Of a DNA stretch of 64,000 nt, positions 44,539 through 54,656 are shown in pieces. A program made the position numbers and the translations under genes. The first letter of the stretch is position 1, and each line of letters begins with the position of its first letter. Under the pieces are notes generated by a model. It worked only from the letters and a program-made list of their open reading frames with translations, ran no database searches and was not told the origin of the DNA. Source of the stretch: Selenomonadales bacterium (GTDB lineage: Bacteria; Bacillota; Negativicutes; Sporomusales; UBA7701); assembly GCA_018434945.1 (NCBI GenBank), contig JAHDOI010000035.1:62001-126000 (forward strand), read 5' to 3'.

Positions 44539-45162
44539 TTATTGGATGAAGGGGTTGTTCTTCTTCTCCCACCCGATGCTCGTTTCCGGTCCGTGGCCTG
44601 GGTAGACTTTGACACTGTCGTCGAGGATGAAAAGCTTTTCCTTGACGTTATTGACAAGCTGGCTGTACGAGCCTCCGGGGAAATCGGTGCGGCCGATCGA
44701 CTCCGCGAACAGCGTGTCGCCGCTGAAGAGGACATTGCCGGTCTTCAGGCAGATACACCCCGGGGTATGGCCGGGGGTATGGATGACGGCCAGATCGAGG
44801 CCGGCGGCGACCTTGATGACATCGCCTTCCTTGAGCAGAGTGTCGGCAGGACCGCAGGAGACGCTGCCGCCGATCCAGGCCGATAGATTGAGCTGACCGC
44901 TTGTAAGCATGGCGGCGTCGGCTTCGTGGATGAGGATGGGAGCGCCGGTGGCCTCCTTGACGCGCATGTTGCCCAGGACATGGTCGGCGTGGCCGTGGGT
45001 GTTGATAATGTACTTCACGGCAAGTTTTTCCCTGGCAACGACCGCGAGGATGTCCCCTACGCTGCCGCCGGGGTCGATTACGGCTGCCTCTTTCGTCTCT
45101 TCGTTAAAGACTATGTAGCAGTTCGTGCCGAGGCTGCCGACTTCCAGTTTGACAATTTTCAC
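44539..45162 (-). CDS. MBL-fold hydrolase (YqgX/glyoxalase II-like)
   Basis: 207 residues, beta-lactamase fold with THGHADH at 55-61 (HxHxDH), further ligands in HTPGHTPGCICL and SGDTLFAESIGRTD, and HG near the end (YPGHGPET). This is the short glyoxalase-II-like group, full length for it. Substrate may be S-lactoylglutathione, bacillithiol adducts or something else. GGGAGGAAGG precedes its GTG start, next to dtd. Confidence 0.88.
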   Translation of the reverse strand: MKIVKLEVGSLGTNCYIVFNEETKEAAVIDPGGSVGDILAVVAREKLAVKYIINTHGHADHVLGNMRVKEATGAPILIHEADAAMLTSGQLNLSAWIGGSVSCGPADTLLKEGDVIKVAAGLDLAVIHTPGHTPGCICLKTGNVLFSGDTLFAESIGRTDFPGGSYSQLVNNVKEKLFILDDSVKVYPGHGPETSIGWEKKNNPFIQ

Positions 45163-45177
45163 GTTGTCCTTCCTCCC

Positions 45178-45627
45178 TTAAAACAGGCGGCTGCTGTCGA
45201 GCAGCATTGTGACCGGCCCGTGGTTTTCGATCCTGACGACCATCTCGGCCTGGAACTGGCCGCTGGCAGTCTTTATGCCGGCTTCCCGGCAGATGGCGAT
45301 GAATGTTTCATACAGTTCCTCGGCTACCGCGGGCGGCGCAGCGGCGTCGAACCCCGGCCGCCGGCCCTTGCGGCAGTCGCCGTAGAGAGTGAACTGCGAG
45401 ACGACCAGCAGCTCGCCGGCCACATCCTTCAGCGACAGATTCATTTTACCCTGATCATCGGGAAAAATGCGCAGGTTGACAATTTTTTCCGCCAGGTACC
45501 GGGCGTCCGTCTCGCCGTCGCCGTCGCCGACACCGAGGAACACGGTGAGGCCGCGGCCCACGGCTCCTACCTGGCGGCCGTTGACCGTCACCGACGCGGC
45601 GTCGGTGCGCTGCACCACCGCTCTCAC
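45178..45627 (-). CDS. dtd: D-aminoacyl-tRNA deacylase
   Basis: 149 residues. Active-site segments [19 protein letters not shown] and the trans GP motif in [13 protein letters not shown] identify DTD, which hydrolyses D-aminoacyl-tRNA. The GTG start overlaps the relA stop (GTGA), the widespread relA-dtd pairing. Confidence 0.95.
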   Translation of the reverse strand: MRAVVQRTDAASVTVNGRQVGAVGRGLTVFLGVGDGDGETDARYLAEKIVNLRIFPDDQGKMNLSLKDVAGELLVVSQFTLYGDCRKGRRPGFDAAAPPAVAEELYETFIAICREAGIKTASGQFQAEMVVRIENHGPVTMLLDSSRLF

Positions 45628-47831
45628 GGCGCCCCTCCGACCGTCGGGGCGGCGCGCTGGACGCTATATACGTCTTTGACTTTGCGCATCTTGTTCATTA
45701 TATTCTCCAGCTGATTGAGACTGGCAATCTCCAGACTTAAATAGATGGTGGCCAATTTATTCTTGTGGGTTTTGGCGTTTACCGAGCTGACGTTGACCTT
45801 TGCTTCAGACGTCATCATCAGTATCTCGGAAAGGACGCCTGCCCGGTCGACACAGGATATCTCCACCGGCACACGGTAGAGACTGTCGGGGGTGATGTCC
45901 CATTCAACCTCGATCATCCGTTCGAATTCCTCACGACTGCCGAGAACGTTGGGGCAGTCGGTGCGGTGCACGGATACGCCGCGACCGCGGGTGATATAGC
46001 CGACGATTTCGTCGCCCGGAACGGGGTTGCAGCAGCGGGCCAGCCGCACCATCACGCCGGCCTCGCCTTTGACGAGGACGCCGTGGCTCGATTTACTCTT
46101 GGCTTTCTTGGGTTTAACCTCAGCCACAATTGTGGCGAGGTCTGCCGGGGCCGCCGACCTCTGAGCCTTGCGGTAAGCCTCAACAAGTTTGGTCATTACG
46201 CCAGGCAGCGATTGTCCGCCGTAGCCGAGAGCGGCCACCAGGTCTTCAGCGCCGCCCCAGTTTAGTTTCCTGGCCAGGTCTTCCAGCCGGTCGCCTTTCG
46301 TCAGCTCAGAGACCTCAAAACCGAGCCGCTTGCTCTCCTTCTCGAGCATCTCGCGGCCTTTGGCGATGTTTTCCTCGCGCTTTTCCTTCTTGAACCACTG
46401 GCGGATTTTGTTCTTCGTATCCGATGAGGCCACTATATTCAGCCAGTCACGGCTGGGGCCGCCGGCCTGCTTGCTGGTGATTATCTCGACGATATCGCCG
46501 TTATTGAGTTTCGTCTCCAGCGGCACCATCTTATTGTTGACCCGCGCTCCGGTGCAGCGGTGGCCGACTTCGGTGTGGACGCGGTAGGCGAAGTCGATGG
46601 GGTTTGAGCCTGCCGGCAGGTCGATGACGTCGCCCCGGGGTGTAAACACGAAGACTTCGTCGGTGAGGACGTCTAGCCTGACCGTCTCCATGAATTCCCG
46701 CGGGTCACGGAGATCCTGCTGCCATTCGAGGAGCTGGCGCAGCCAGGACAGCTTCTGGTCGTAATCCTTGTCGGCGTTTTTACCGCCTTCCTTGTACCGC
46801 CAGTGGGCGGCGATACCGTATTCGGAGATGCGGTGCATTTCCCAGGTTCTGATCTGGATTTCCAGCGGCTGGCCCGAGGGTCCGATGACGGTAGTGTGCA
46901 GCGACTGGTAGAGGTTTGACTTCGGCATGGCGATGAAATCCTTGAACCTGTACGGCAGCGGCTTCCAAAGGGTGTGGACGATGCCGAGGGCCCCGTAGCA
47001 GTCCTTGACGTTGTCGACAACAACCCTGACCGCCGACAGGTCGTAAATTTCGCCGAGATCTTTATGGTCCTTCTGCATCTTTTTGAAAATGCTGTAGAAA
47101 TTTTTCGGCCGTCCCTGGATCTCGGCCCTTATGCCCATCGCTTCCAGTCGCTCACGCAGCAGGACCACGGCCTCGCCGATCATTTCCTCGCGTTCGGCCC
47201 GCTTCTGTTTGACCTCGTCGACAAGCTTGTAATAGTTTTCCGGTTCCAGATAGCGGAAGGCCAGATCCTCAAGCTCCCATTTGACGCGGAAGATACCGAG
47301 ACGGTGAGCCAGGGGAGCGAATATCTCCAGGGTCTCACGCGCCGTTTCCCGCTGCTTTTCGGCGGACATGAACTTGAGGGTCCGCATATTGTGCAGGCGG
47401 TCGGCGAGTTTTATCAGCACCACGCGGATGTCCTTGGCCATGGCCAGGAACATCTTGCGGTAGTTTTCAAGTTGCTGCTCTTCCTTGGACTTGTATTCGA
47501 TGCGGCTCAGCTTAGTCACACCGTCGACCAGCATGGCCACTTCCTTGCCGAACTGCTTCTCAAGATCTTCGGCGGTTACCGCGGTATCCTCCACCACGTC
47601 ATGCAGGAGGGCGGCGCCGATGGTTACGGCATCGAGCTGGAGGTCAGCAAGAATCTTGGCGACTCCAAGGGGATGGGAGATATACTCGGCCCCTGACACC
47701 CGCTTCTGCCCCTCATGAGCGGCCTGAGCAAAGCGATACGCCGTTTCGACCGTTATCGCCGCTTCCGCAGGCAGATACGTCTTTATTTGGCCGATAATAT
47801 CATCGATGCCGATCGCCGGTTCGCTGCTCAA
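45624..47831 (-). CDS. relA: Bifunctional (p)ppGpp synthetase/hydrolase
   Basis: 735 residues from the TTG at 47831, with GGAGG six bases ahead; the frame reaches 47849. Hydrolase HD domain with intact HDVVEDT, synthetase domain with [24 protein letters not shown] domain from about residue 400 ([13 protein letters not shown]), a zinc-finger-like segment, and C-terminal ACT. The intact HDxxED motif indicates both synthesis and hydrolysis. Upstream is recJ, downstream dtd. Confidence 0.95.
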   Translation of the reverse strand: MSSEPAIGIDDIIGQIKTYLPAEAAITVETAYRFAQAAHEGQKRVSGAEYISHPLGVAKILADLQLDAVTIGAALLHDVVEDTAVTAEDLEKQFGKEVAMLVDGVTKLSRIEYKSKEEQQLENYRKMFLAMAKDIRVVLIKLADRLHNMRTLKFMSAEKQRETARETLEIFAPLAHRLGIFRVKWELEDLAFRYLEPENYYKLVDEVKQKRAEREEMIGEAVVLLRERLEAMGIRAEIQGRPKNFYSIFKKMQKDHKDLGEIYDLSAVRVVVDNVKDCYGALGIVHTLWKPLPYRFKDFIAMPKSNLYQSLHTTVIGPSGQPLEIQIRTWEMHRISEYGIAAHWRYKEGGKNADKDYDQKLSWLRQLLEWQQDLRDPREFMETVRLDVLTDEVFVFTPRGDVIDLPAGSNPIDFAYRVHTEVGHRCTGARVNNKMVPLETKLNNGDIVEIITSKQAGGPSRDWLNIVASSDTKNKIRQWFKKEKREENIAKGREMLEKESKRLGFEVSELTKGDRLEDLARKLNWGGAEDLVAALGYGGQSLPGVMTKLVEAYRKAQRSAAPADLATIVAEVKPKKAKSKSSHGVLVKGEAGVMVRLARCCNPVPGDEIVGYITRGRGVSVHRTDCPNVLGSREEFERMIEVEWDITPDSLYRVPVEISCVDRAGVLSEILMMTSEAKVNVSSVNAKTHKNKLATIYLSLEIASLNQLENIMNKMRKVKDVYSVQRAAPTVGGAP

Positions 47832-47868
47832 GAGCACACCTCCCTCCACAAGTTGATACTGTAATTTG

Positions 47869-50385
47869 TTATAGATTATTCCCGCCTGTCGCCATCTTCC
47901 ATAGGTCTGTCAGCGGAGAACGCATCAGCCGTGCATTCAGCGCGGCAAATTCCCGCCTGGCGGCGATACCTGCGCGAAACGCAGCGGAGTTTTCAATATC
48001 CAGTTTCCGGTCAGGCACAGGGGACAGAATAAGCTTATTCGCCATACTCTCTTCACGCTTTGCCAGACCTATTTCGATGAGAACCGCGATGCTTGCCGCA
48101 AGGCTTTCCAGTCTGGCGGTCTTGCCACTCCTCGCCGCGACGGCGCGGGCCAGCAGCCGCAGCGGCAAACTGACGCTGCCGTCGGCTCCCGCAGTCTCGC
48201 GGAGGGTAAGATACACCCACCCGACCTGCTGACGGTCAGGGTACAGTTTTTCAAGAACAGCGCCGTCTTCGCACCCGTCGCCTGACCCGTAGGCGAAATG
48301 CATCGCGACCGGCCCGCCGCTGGCTGCGGCCAGTCGGCAATAGGCGCCGAGAAGCGCTTTCGTAAGCGGCGGCTTGTACAATACAATGTCGGCAATGCCG
48401 TCGTCGCCGCCGTAATAACCCGCCGCCACCAGCACGCGCACGACCCCGGCAGCATACCTCTCGCGCAGCCGCCGCTCTCGTCTCGCCCCCATCGCGGGGT
48501 ACCAGCAGCCCACGTGACCAACTGTCTCCGGCAGCTTGCGAAGCCTGTCCGCGAGCGTTACCGCAGCTGGGCGGTCGTTTACGGCAATAATGGCCTTAGG
48601 GCTGCTCCGCAGCAGCTGCGCCAAGTACTCTTCCCCGTCCTGCCCGCGCGCGTCGATAAGGCTTACATGTTCCGGCACCGTCGTCCGCACGCGTACGTCG
48701 TGAGCTTTGAGTTGGATAGAGGTCTGCCCCTGCCACTCGTTGAACTCGGGCACAAACGCCAGATCAATGGTCGCGTCGCCTTCGAGCCGGGCCGCCAATC
48801 CACCCAGATTCCAGCCAATGACGTCGCCGTTGGCGCGCTCCCGTCTGACCCTCAGCTTCAGGTGGCGGCCCTCCTGTCCCACCGGCCGCACACCGGTGAC
48901 AGCCAGTTCCTCGCACACGAACACAGGGCTGGGGTTGCCCGCGCCATGCGGCGCCAGGGCGGCCAATTGCTGAAGAAGAGCGGTATCGATCTCGGCCAGG
49001 GCGACGCGACTATCGATATTGAGCACCGGCTGATAATCCTCGGCCGTCAGCGTCGCCGCGGCAATAGCGTTGAGCCTGTCCCTAAGCAGGTCGATTTTCG
49101 CTGCCTCGACCGTCAGGCCGGCAGCATACTGATGACCGCCGAACTGGATGAGAAGGTCGGCGCATTGTTCGAGGGCGCGGTAAATATCGAAACCGGGGAT
49201 ACTGCGGCATGAGCCTTTGCCGATACCGTCACGGACGCTGATCATGACAACCGGGCGATAGTATCTGTCCAGCAGGCGCGAGGCGACGATACCAATAACG
49301 CCGGGGTGCCAATCCCCGCCCGCCAATACGAGTACCTTCCGGGAGCCGGGGTCGTCGCCCGCCAGCATCTCCTCCGCAGCCGTCAGCAGTTGCTTCTCCA
49401 CCGTCTGGCGGCGGTTATTCTCGGCGTCCAGTTCGGCGGCCAGTTCGGCTGCCCGCGCGCTGTCGCCGGTGATAAGCAATTCCACCCCTGCGGCGGCGTG
49501 GCTCAAGCGTCCGGCCGCGTTCAATCGCGGCGCGATACCAAACCCCACCCGGCCTGTATCGATTTTATCGGCCGGCAGGCCGGCTGCTTTCATGAGCGCC
49601 TGAAGGCCAATATTATCCGTAGCCGCCAGACGGGCAAGCCCCAGCTTGACCAACAAGCGGTTTTCGCCGGTCAGGGGAACAATATCGGCGATCGTGCCGA
49701 CAGCCACAAGGTCGAGATAATCGTAAAGCTCTGCGCCGTCAACCTTAAAATGCCGCCAGAGTGCCTGGCAAAGCTTGAACGCCACCCCCACACCCGCGAG
49801 ATTCTTTTCGGGGTAGGTGCAGCCAATCTGTTTCGGGTTGAGGACGGCGTGGGCCGGTGGCAGCGTCTCCGGCGGCTGGTGGTGATCGGTGACCACAATA
49901 TCCATCCTGCCGGCCATTGCCGCAATTTCCGCCGACGCGCTGATGCCGCAGTCCACCGTTACAACAAGCCGCGTGCCTGCCAGACACAGCGATTCCAGCG
50001 CAGCGGCGTTGAGCCCGTAGCCCTCATTCTGGCGTTCAGGAATATAATAATCCACCGCGCCGCCCAGCCTCTCAAAAACCCGGCAAAGCAGCGCCGTGGC
50101 CGTCACACCGTCAACATCGTAATCGCCGTAAACCGTTATCTTCTCACCGGCGGTGAGCGCGGCACCGATTCGGGCGACCGCCCGCTCCATGCCCAGCAAC
50201 AGATAAGGATCAGGCAGCGCCTCCCGGCCGCCGTGCAAAAAAAGCCTGGCCGTGTCCTCGTCGCAAACGCCGCGGTTCACAAGCACCTGCGCGACGACCG
50301 GCGACACTCCGAGCCCCCGCGCCAAACGGGCGACCTGCTCAGTGCACTCCGGCCCGATTCGCCACAATTTATCTGGTCTTGCCAT
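47869..50385 (-). CDS. recJ: Single-stranded-DNA exonuclease RecJ
   Basis: 838 residues. DHH domain with YGDYDVDGVTATALL and VTDHHQPPETLP, DHHA1 with GGHQYAAGLTVEAAK, then an OB-like domain and a long C-terminal extension (from about 560) seen in Firmicute RecJ (B. subtilis 786 aa). 5'-3' exonuclease in recombination and mismatch repair. GGAGGGAGT precedes the ATG. Confidence 0.95.
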   Translation of the reverse strand: MARPDKLWRIGPECTEQVARLARGLGVSPVVAQVLVNRGVCDEDTARLFLHGGREALPDPYLLLGMERAVARIGAALTAGEKITVYGDYDVDGVTATALLCRVFERLGGAVDYYIPERQNEGYGLNAAALESLCLAGTRLVVTVDCGISASAEIAAMAGRMDIVVTDHHQPPETLPPAHAVLNPKQIGCTYPEKNLAGVGVAFKLCQALWRHFKVDGAELYDYLDLVAVGTIADIVPLTGENRLLVKLGLARLAATDNIGLQALMKAAGLPADKIDTGRVGFGIAPRLNAAGRLSHAAAGVELLITGDSARAAELAAELDAENNRRQTVEKQLLTAAEEMLAGDDPGSRKVLVLAGGDWHPGVIGIVASRLLDRYYRPVVMISVRDGIGKGSCRSIPGFDIYRALEQCADLLIQFGGHQYAAGLTVEAAKIDLLRDRLNAIAAATLTAEDYQPVLNIDSRVALAEIDTALLQQLAALAPHGAGNPSPVFVCEELAVTGVRPVGQEGRHLKLRVRRERANGDVIGWNLGGLAARLEGDATIDLAFVPEFNEWQGQTSIQLKAHDVRVRTTVPEHVSLIDARGQDGEEYLAQLLRSSPKAIIAVNDRPAAVTLADRLRKLPETVGHVGCWYPAMGARRERRLRERYAAGVVRVLVAAGYYGGDDGIADIVLYKPPLTKALLGAYCRLAAASGGPVAMHFAYGSGDGCEDGAVLEKLYPDRQQVGWVYLTLRETAGADGSVSLPLRLLARAVAARSGKTARLESLAASIAVLIEIGLAKREESMANKLILSPVPDRKLDIENSAAFRAGIAARREFAALNARLMRSPLTDLWKMATGGNNL

Positions 50386-50429
50386 ACTCCCTCCAGCCGC
50401 CCATTCCGCGACAACGGGGCGGCGAACCG

Positions 50430-50750
50430 CTATATCCCGTCCTTGCTCACTTCTTTAGCCTCTTCTTTGGCTGTTTCCCTATCCAGCCGTTCCTGCAGCG
50501 TTCTCGCCTCAGCCTCAAGCTCACCCTGGCGATGGAGAGCCTTCTTTAAATCCCACCTCGCCTTGATCTGCAGCGGGACAGCCAGCGAAACCACGGCCAG
50601 CGCCCCGAAAGTCGCCGCCCCGAGGATAACGATGACCAGCGAAGTCTGAAAACTCCACGCCACGAAAGAAACAGTAACAGGCAGGGAGTTCTGGATGGCA
50701 AACGCTGCTACAAGTAAAGCAAAAATCAGCGCCAGTACCAAAGATAGCAT
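50430..50750 (-). CDS. LapA-domain (DUF1049) membrane protein
   Basis: 106 residues: two membrane helices (3-23 and 38-60) joined by the conserved NSLPVTVSFVAWSF turn, then a cytoplasmic coiled coil (KKALHRQGELEAEARTLQERL). The E. coli homologue works with LapB to control LPS synthesis by FtsH; that system's presence here is not shown. It sits between recJ and the VWA gene. Confidence 0.85.
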   Translation of the reverse strand: MLSLVLALIFALLVAAFAIQNSLPVTVSFVAWSFQTSLVIVILGAATFGALAVVSLAVPLQIKARWDLKKALHRQGELEAEARTLQERLDRETAKEEAKEVSKDGI

Positions 50751-50825
50751 AATTCCACCACCCCAGGTAAATTTACTTAAGTATCTATTATTCTCGCCTG
50801 CTGTTGATAATACCTTTCAATATCC

Positions 50826-50858
50826 CAAAAAACAATAACGCGAGCCATCCCCGCGTTA
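50826..50858 (-). terminator. Terminator after the VWA-protein gene
   Basis: Stem TAACGCG/CGCGTTA with a nine-base loop, followed on the minus strand by TTGTTTTTT. It lies 54 bases after the VWA stop and ends the chelatase-like cassette. Confidence 0.75.
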
Positions 50859-50911
50859 TCATCGCCGCCGAAGGGCATCGTCCGCAAAGCAGACAGCCGG
50901 GTTTGCAGCCT

Positions 50912-51985
50912 TCAAAGGCAGCGGCCCGCGCGTTCGCTCCACGCCGCGTCAACAATCGCATGCTTTTCGAGCTCTTCCACCACATACAGGCTGCCTCCGG
51001 CCCGCTCGGCCAGCTGAGTGAGAAAACTGCGGTGAGGTTTTAGGCCGATACAGGCAAACCCGTAGCCTGATAACCGGATCGAATCCGCCGCCTCCAAAGC
51101 GTCGGTCAGCGGATCGCGGGAGTGTTCGGGTACAGTCGGGATGCCGTCGGTAATAAGGATTATCAGAGGATTGCGCACATTAGCCTCGCGCAGGTAGGTC
51201 TGGCAAGTCGTCAATGCGCCCGCCAGGGGAGTCGACCCTAACGACATTATCCCACGCAGATTGTTCTCCACCTCATGCCAGTCGCGTGTCAACGGCTGCA
51301 CCAGTTTGGCCGAATCCTCCTGGAAAGCGATGATCGCAAGGCGGTCCGGCGTGGACAGCAGCAGGTGTCTGGCAAGAAACTTGGCCGCCCTGAGCCTTTG
51401 CCCCGTCATGCTTGCGCTGGCATCGACAAGCAGGCATATCTCAGCCTTCTTACGGCGTTTCCGCACGAATTCCCGCAGATCGGCAGCAGTTATTTCCAGG
51501 CCGCAGCGCGCCATGTCAAGGGACCGTCTCGCGGCCGCGTTAACCGTCTCCGCAACGGCCAGTTCCCCGCCCGGCCCGCTCCCGTCGCGCGGCTTAAGCT
51601 GTTTCGGCCCGAAACCGCCCTGCCCCTCTTCCGCCATCAGCTTGCTGCGTCCCGGGCGCCAGACTGGAGGGCGGAAAAGCCTGAACGCCCGTCGCAGATA
51701 CGCCTCTATCTCCGGCAGATGCCTGTCGAGATAAGACCTTAAACCCTTCCCGTACTCGGTTATACGGACCTTTCCGCCTTCTACGGCCACGATACCCTGG
51801 CGTTCCATCCGCCTCAGCGCCTGTTCGCCGCTTCCCCGCCGCGCCAGCGACTGCAGCAGCTTTTGCTCCCCCGCACCGCCTTCAGTCTCGGCGAGGACAT
51901 CCCTCACATCCTGAGCGGTATCGAATTCGTCGGCCAAATCGGTAATATCCTGGAGATACTGGTGCCGCTGCGCCGACTCCGACAT
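50912..51985 (-). CDS. VWA-domain protein (magnesium-chelatase D-like C-terminal part)
   Basis: 357 residues. The N-terminal third is helical, with a winged-helix-like segment (QALRRMERQGIVAVEGGKVRITE). The VWA domain begins near residue 183 with the MIDAS motif LLVDASASMTG, then STPLAGALTTC (second Thr) and ILITDGIPTVPEH (third Asp). BchD/CobT/ViaA-like partners of AAA+ ATPases have this design. The ATG has AAGGG five bases upstream but overlaps the preceding gene by 82 bases, so one longer protein is possible. Confidence 0.8.
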   Translation of the reverse strand: MSESAQRHQYLQDITDLADEFDTAQDVRDVLAETEGGAGEQKLLQSLARRGSGEQALRRMERQGIVAVEGGKVRITEYGKGLRSYLDRHLPEIEAYLRRAFRLFRPPVWRPGRSKLMAEEGQGGFGPKQLKPRDGSGPGGELAVAETVNAAARRSLDMARCGLEITAADLREFVRKRRKKAEICLLVDASASMTGQRLRAAKFLARHLLLSTPDRLAIIAFQEDSAKLVQPLTRDWHEVENNLRGIMSLGSTPLAGALTTCQTYLREANVRNPLIILITDGIPTVPEHSRDPLTDALEAADSIRLSGYGFACIGLKPHRSFLTQLAERAGGSLYVVEELEKHAIVDAAWSERAGRCL

Positions 51986-52671
51986 CCCGGCCCTTTATCG
52001 CGCAGGAACGAGTCCGTCTGGTCGCAATAAGGGGAGAGGTCGCCGCCTTTTCCTCCGCCGCGGCCATGGATAATCTTTTCGTTGCGTCTCAATTCGAGCC
52101 CCGCCTCGCGGATAGCTTCCTCTGCCGCCACAACGAGGTAAAACAGCACGGCGATATGCTCGACTGGAAACATGGCGGTTATGTGTACGTGATTTTCGTG
52201 GGCCCGCCGCAAAGAGGGCTTCTGTCCGTAATTGAGACTTCCCGTGATCCTGCCGCCGCCCGTTCCCGTCTGTATGTCGATAAAATCGGCGCTTATCGTA
52301 TCGCCGGCGGATCTGAATCCGAAATGGTGGCTGGCGTAGATGTTGCAGTGGAAGTCATATATCTCGACAGCCTGGCGCAGTCTGGCCGCCACCTGGCGAT
52401 GATCGGCCTGCCCGCATTGGTGGAAGACATCGAGGTGAAAAACTTCGTCAGCGTTCTGCCGGCTGTAAAAAGCCTTCCCGGCATCGACGTTTGTCAGAAT
52501 TGTAACAGCCTCGGGTATTGCGGCCTCGACGGTGTGCATCTTCCGGCTTACCACTGTACTCTGACCGATCCTCGCTCCCCTGTTTTCCCGGATCATGGCC
52601 TGCAAAAGCGCGACCGGCCTGTCGAGTTCGGCGTAGAAATTTACGTTGTAGTCGAGTTTCGTCTCATACAC
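51904..52671 (-). CDS. Unknown protein encoded between the chelatase-like ATPase and VWA genes
   Basis: 255 residues, not recognised. N-terminus YETKLDYNVNFYAELDRPVALL, a middle part with several histidines (NIYASHHFGFRS, HENHVHITAMFPVEH), an alpha helix VLFYLVVAAEEAIREAGLEL, then a Gly-rich HGRGGGKGGDLSPYC. The last 27 residues come from bases shared with the VWA gene and look atypical, so the natural end may be near DSFLRDKG. GTG start overlaps the ATPase stop by eight bases. No metal site can be assigned from the histidines. Confidence 0.65.
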   Translation of the reverse strand: MYETKLDYNVNFYAELDRPVALLQAMIRENRGARIGQSTVVSRKMHTVEAAIPEAVTILTNVDAGKAFYSRQNADEVFHLDVFHQCGQADHRQVAARLRQAVEIYDFHCNIYASHHFGFRSAGDTISADFIDIQTGTGGGRITGSLNYGQKPSLRRAHENHVHITAMFPVEHIAVLFYLVVAAEEAIREAGLELRRNEKIIHGRGGGKGGDLSPYCDQTDSFLRDKGPGCRSRRSGTSISRILPIWPTNSIPLRM

Positions 52672-53996
52672 GACGGGTGCCGTCCTCGCCGCTAACGTAT
52701 TTTTCCGCCGGCAATTCCGCCAACGGCACGGCCGTGCGAGGCGGGGCGACGATATTGCATTGCGCGGGATCGGCGATCGCGTTAGCCGCCGACGCCGCTT
52801 CCCCGCCCGTCTGTCCCTGCCTGTCGCCGAGCCCGGCAGCGGCTTCGCGTCTTGTTCGCGACCCCAGCCGCCGTTTTAGTTCGGCCCACCAATTCCCCCA
52901 CCGCGAAGGCGCTCCGCTTGCTTCGGCCGTCTCAGCCGTTGTCATGTCCTGCGGCTTGCCGGGCTCGACGGCCTGCGCCCTGGTCACAGAATTGCTGCCG
53001 ACAGCCTGCAAATGCTTGAGAATACCAGCCAGCGTAGCGTTATCGGTACGGTGTCCCAGAACCATCGGCGCCACCAGCACGACATCCTCGACCAATATCT
53101 TGCGCCGGCCTGCCTGGACAGCCGCCAAGCGGGCCGCAGTCTCCAGCCCTTCTATGGCCCGCAGGCTTTCGAGATTGAAATCTACGTAAATCGCCGCCAG
53201 TATCGCGCGCAGTTCCTCGTCGACAGCCACACTTCTGAAGTCTCCCAGCTGAAAACCTGCCGCGGTAGGCCCGGGCTGCCTCGCATCTTCACGCTGGGCG
53301 AGCATCGCCGCAACCGCCCGGTAATCTCCCGGCCTGCCCATATTCACCACCATATCGAACCTGTCGGCCAGCTGTCTGCGCACCTGGGCCAGCGCTCCCG
53401 GCTCTTCGTCCGGGTTCGACGCCGCCCATACCGTCACCTCGACCGGCATCTCCACGACCGGCAGCCCAGTCTCCTCAACCTGCACCCTGCCGGGCTTCGT
53501 CCCCATCACATCAAGCAGAACATCGGCCAGCTCAGGTCCCGTGTCGGCCAGGCGGTTGATTTCATCGATAAAAACGACCCCGCGGTGCGCCTGGAGGATG
53601 GTGCCCGGCAGCAGAGCGGCCGCCGGATTGTGACTGTCGACAAGCCGGCCAAGGTCGATGCTGCCTAATACGGTGCCAACTTTCGCCGACTGAGAAATCT
53701 CCAGAAACGGGCACGGCACTATTTCCCGGCCGATCCGGTCGATTTCCGCCGCGTCGAGCCCTTTTGTGCTCCGGGCAATGCGGCCAGGCCGGGTGACAAT
53801 TGTAGATGCAGCCTCGAACCCGGACGATCGGCGGCAGATGTTTGGCCGCAGCCCGCAGAATAGTAGTCTTGCCCGTACCCCTTAGACCTTCCGCGTGGAT
53901 ATGGAAGGGATGGCGGCTGGTAAGCGCCGCCGCCGATAGCTCTACGGCCCTGAACAAATCACTGTTGCCGTTGTGACGAATCAGCCGGTTGTACAT
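52664..53996 (-). pseudogene. Magnesium-chelatase I-like AAA+ ATPase, broken by a +1 frame change
   Basis: Two overlapping frames make one protein of about 443 residues. The first (from 53996) has Walker A GLRGTGKTT and the BchI-like CIYNCHPAWPHCPEHK. The second has ISQSAKVGTVLGSIDLGRLV, LLPGTILQAHRGVVFIDEINRL (Walker B) and AASNPDEEPGAL. They join if one A of AAAA at 53762-53765 is skipped. Possibilities are a true mutation, a sequencing error in the homopolymer, or +1 frameshifting at AAA-AGG. The C-terminal 120 residues are low-complexity and variable. Family: BchI/ChlI, MoxR relatives. No BchH/CobN-type subunit is near. Confidence 0.8.
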
Positions 53997-54152
53997 TTTC
54001 TCTCTCCCTCCCGCCCATTTGTATTATTGTAACCCGCACACCCCGCCCCTACCCGGAGCAGAGCATGAAAATAGACGGCCCGCAGCGCGCTCCGCCTATC
54101 TTTCAGCCTGACCGGACGCATTTCCCGCTGCCGGCTGAGCCAGGCAGCGTCA

Positions 54153-54620
54153 TTATCCCATGATATATACCAGCACAAGGACGATCATCAGCAACCCGCA
54201 GCCGAAACGCACCGCGGCCACGGCCGCAAGACGCAGAAGTACGCGTGCCACCGTATCCCAGCGGGGCGCAAGTGTTTTACCGGCGAAAAACTCCCACGCC
54301 ATCAAACCTAAGACCGGGCCGAGCAAAGCGTCGGCGGCCAGGATGCCGCCGATATTGCCGACCGAACTGTTAACGCAAAAAACCTGCGACAACGAAAAGC
54401 GGCGGGTAAGATAGAGGCGCAGCATCCGCCCCCCCACTTCGGCAGCAAAAGCAAGAACGACCATTGCCGCCACCACCCATGGCGGCGCGCTTGTGCCTGC
54501 CGCCCACAGGTAGAGGACGGCGGCCCCAAGGATCACCAGGGTGCCCGGCAAACGGGGCATCAGCGTAAGGGCGAGCCCGGCCAGCATGATGAGGATAACG
54601 GTGATTTTCAGCAATAACAA
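54153..54620 (-). CDS. DUF456 membrane protein
   Basis: 155 residues, four hydrophobic segments and the DUF456 marks PRLPGTLVILGAAVLY and VGNIGGILAADALLGPVLG with a later WEFF. TTG start with AGAGGGG ahead. Glycine-zipper helices suggest a small pore-like or structural membrane protein; function unknown. Bases 53997-54152 between it and the ATPase hold a GCTGCC/GGCAGC hairpin without a T-run, and nothing else recognised. Confidence 0.8.
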   Translation of the reverse strand: MLLLKITVILIMLAGLALTLMPRLPGTLVILGAAVLYLWAAGTSAPPWVVAAMVVLAFAAEVGGRMLRLYLTRRFSLSQVFCVNSSVGNIGGILAADALLGPVLGLMAWEFFAGKTLAPRWDTVARVLLRLAAVAAVRFGCGLLMIVLVLVYIMG

Positions 54621-54656
54621 GTCCAGGGCCCCTCTATTGCGGCGTGCTTACTTAGA

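Noticed and set aside
50788-50985. 65-codon frame after the VWA gene with Cys-rich and hydrophobic parts
   Set aside because: It covers the terminator hairpin (50836-50858) and overlaps the VWA 3' end; no ribosome site at its starts.
53997-54178. 65-codon minus-strand frame between the ATPase and DUF456 genes
   Set aside because: No ribosome site, atypical composition, and it overlaps the 3' end of the DUF456 gene and the start of the ATPase gene.
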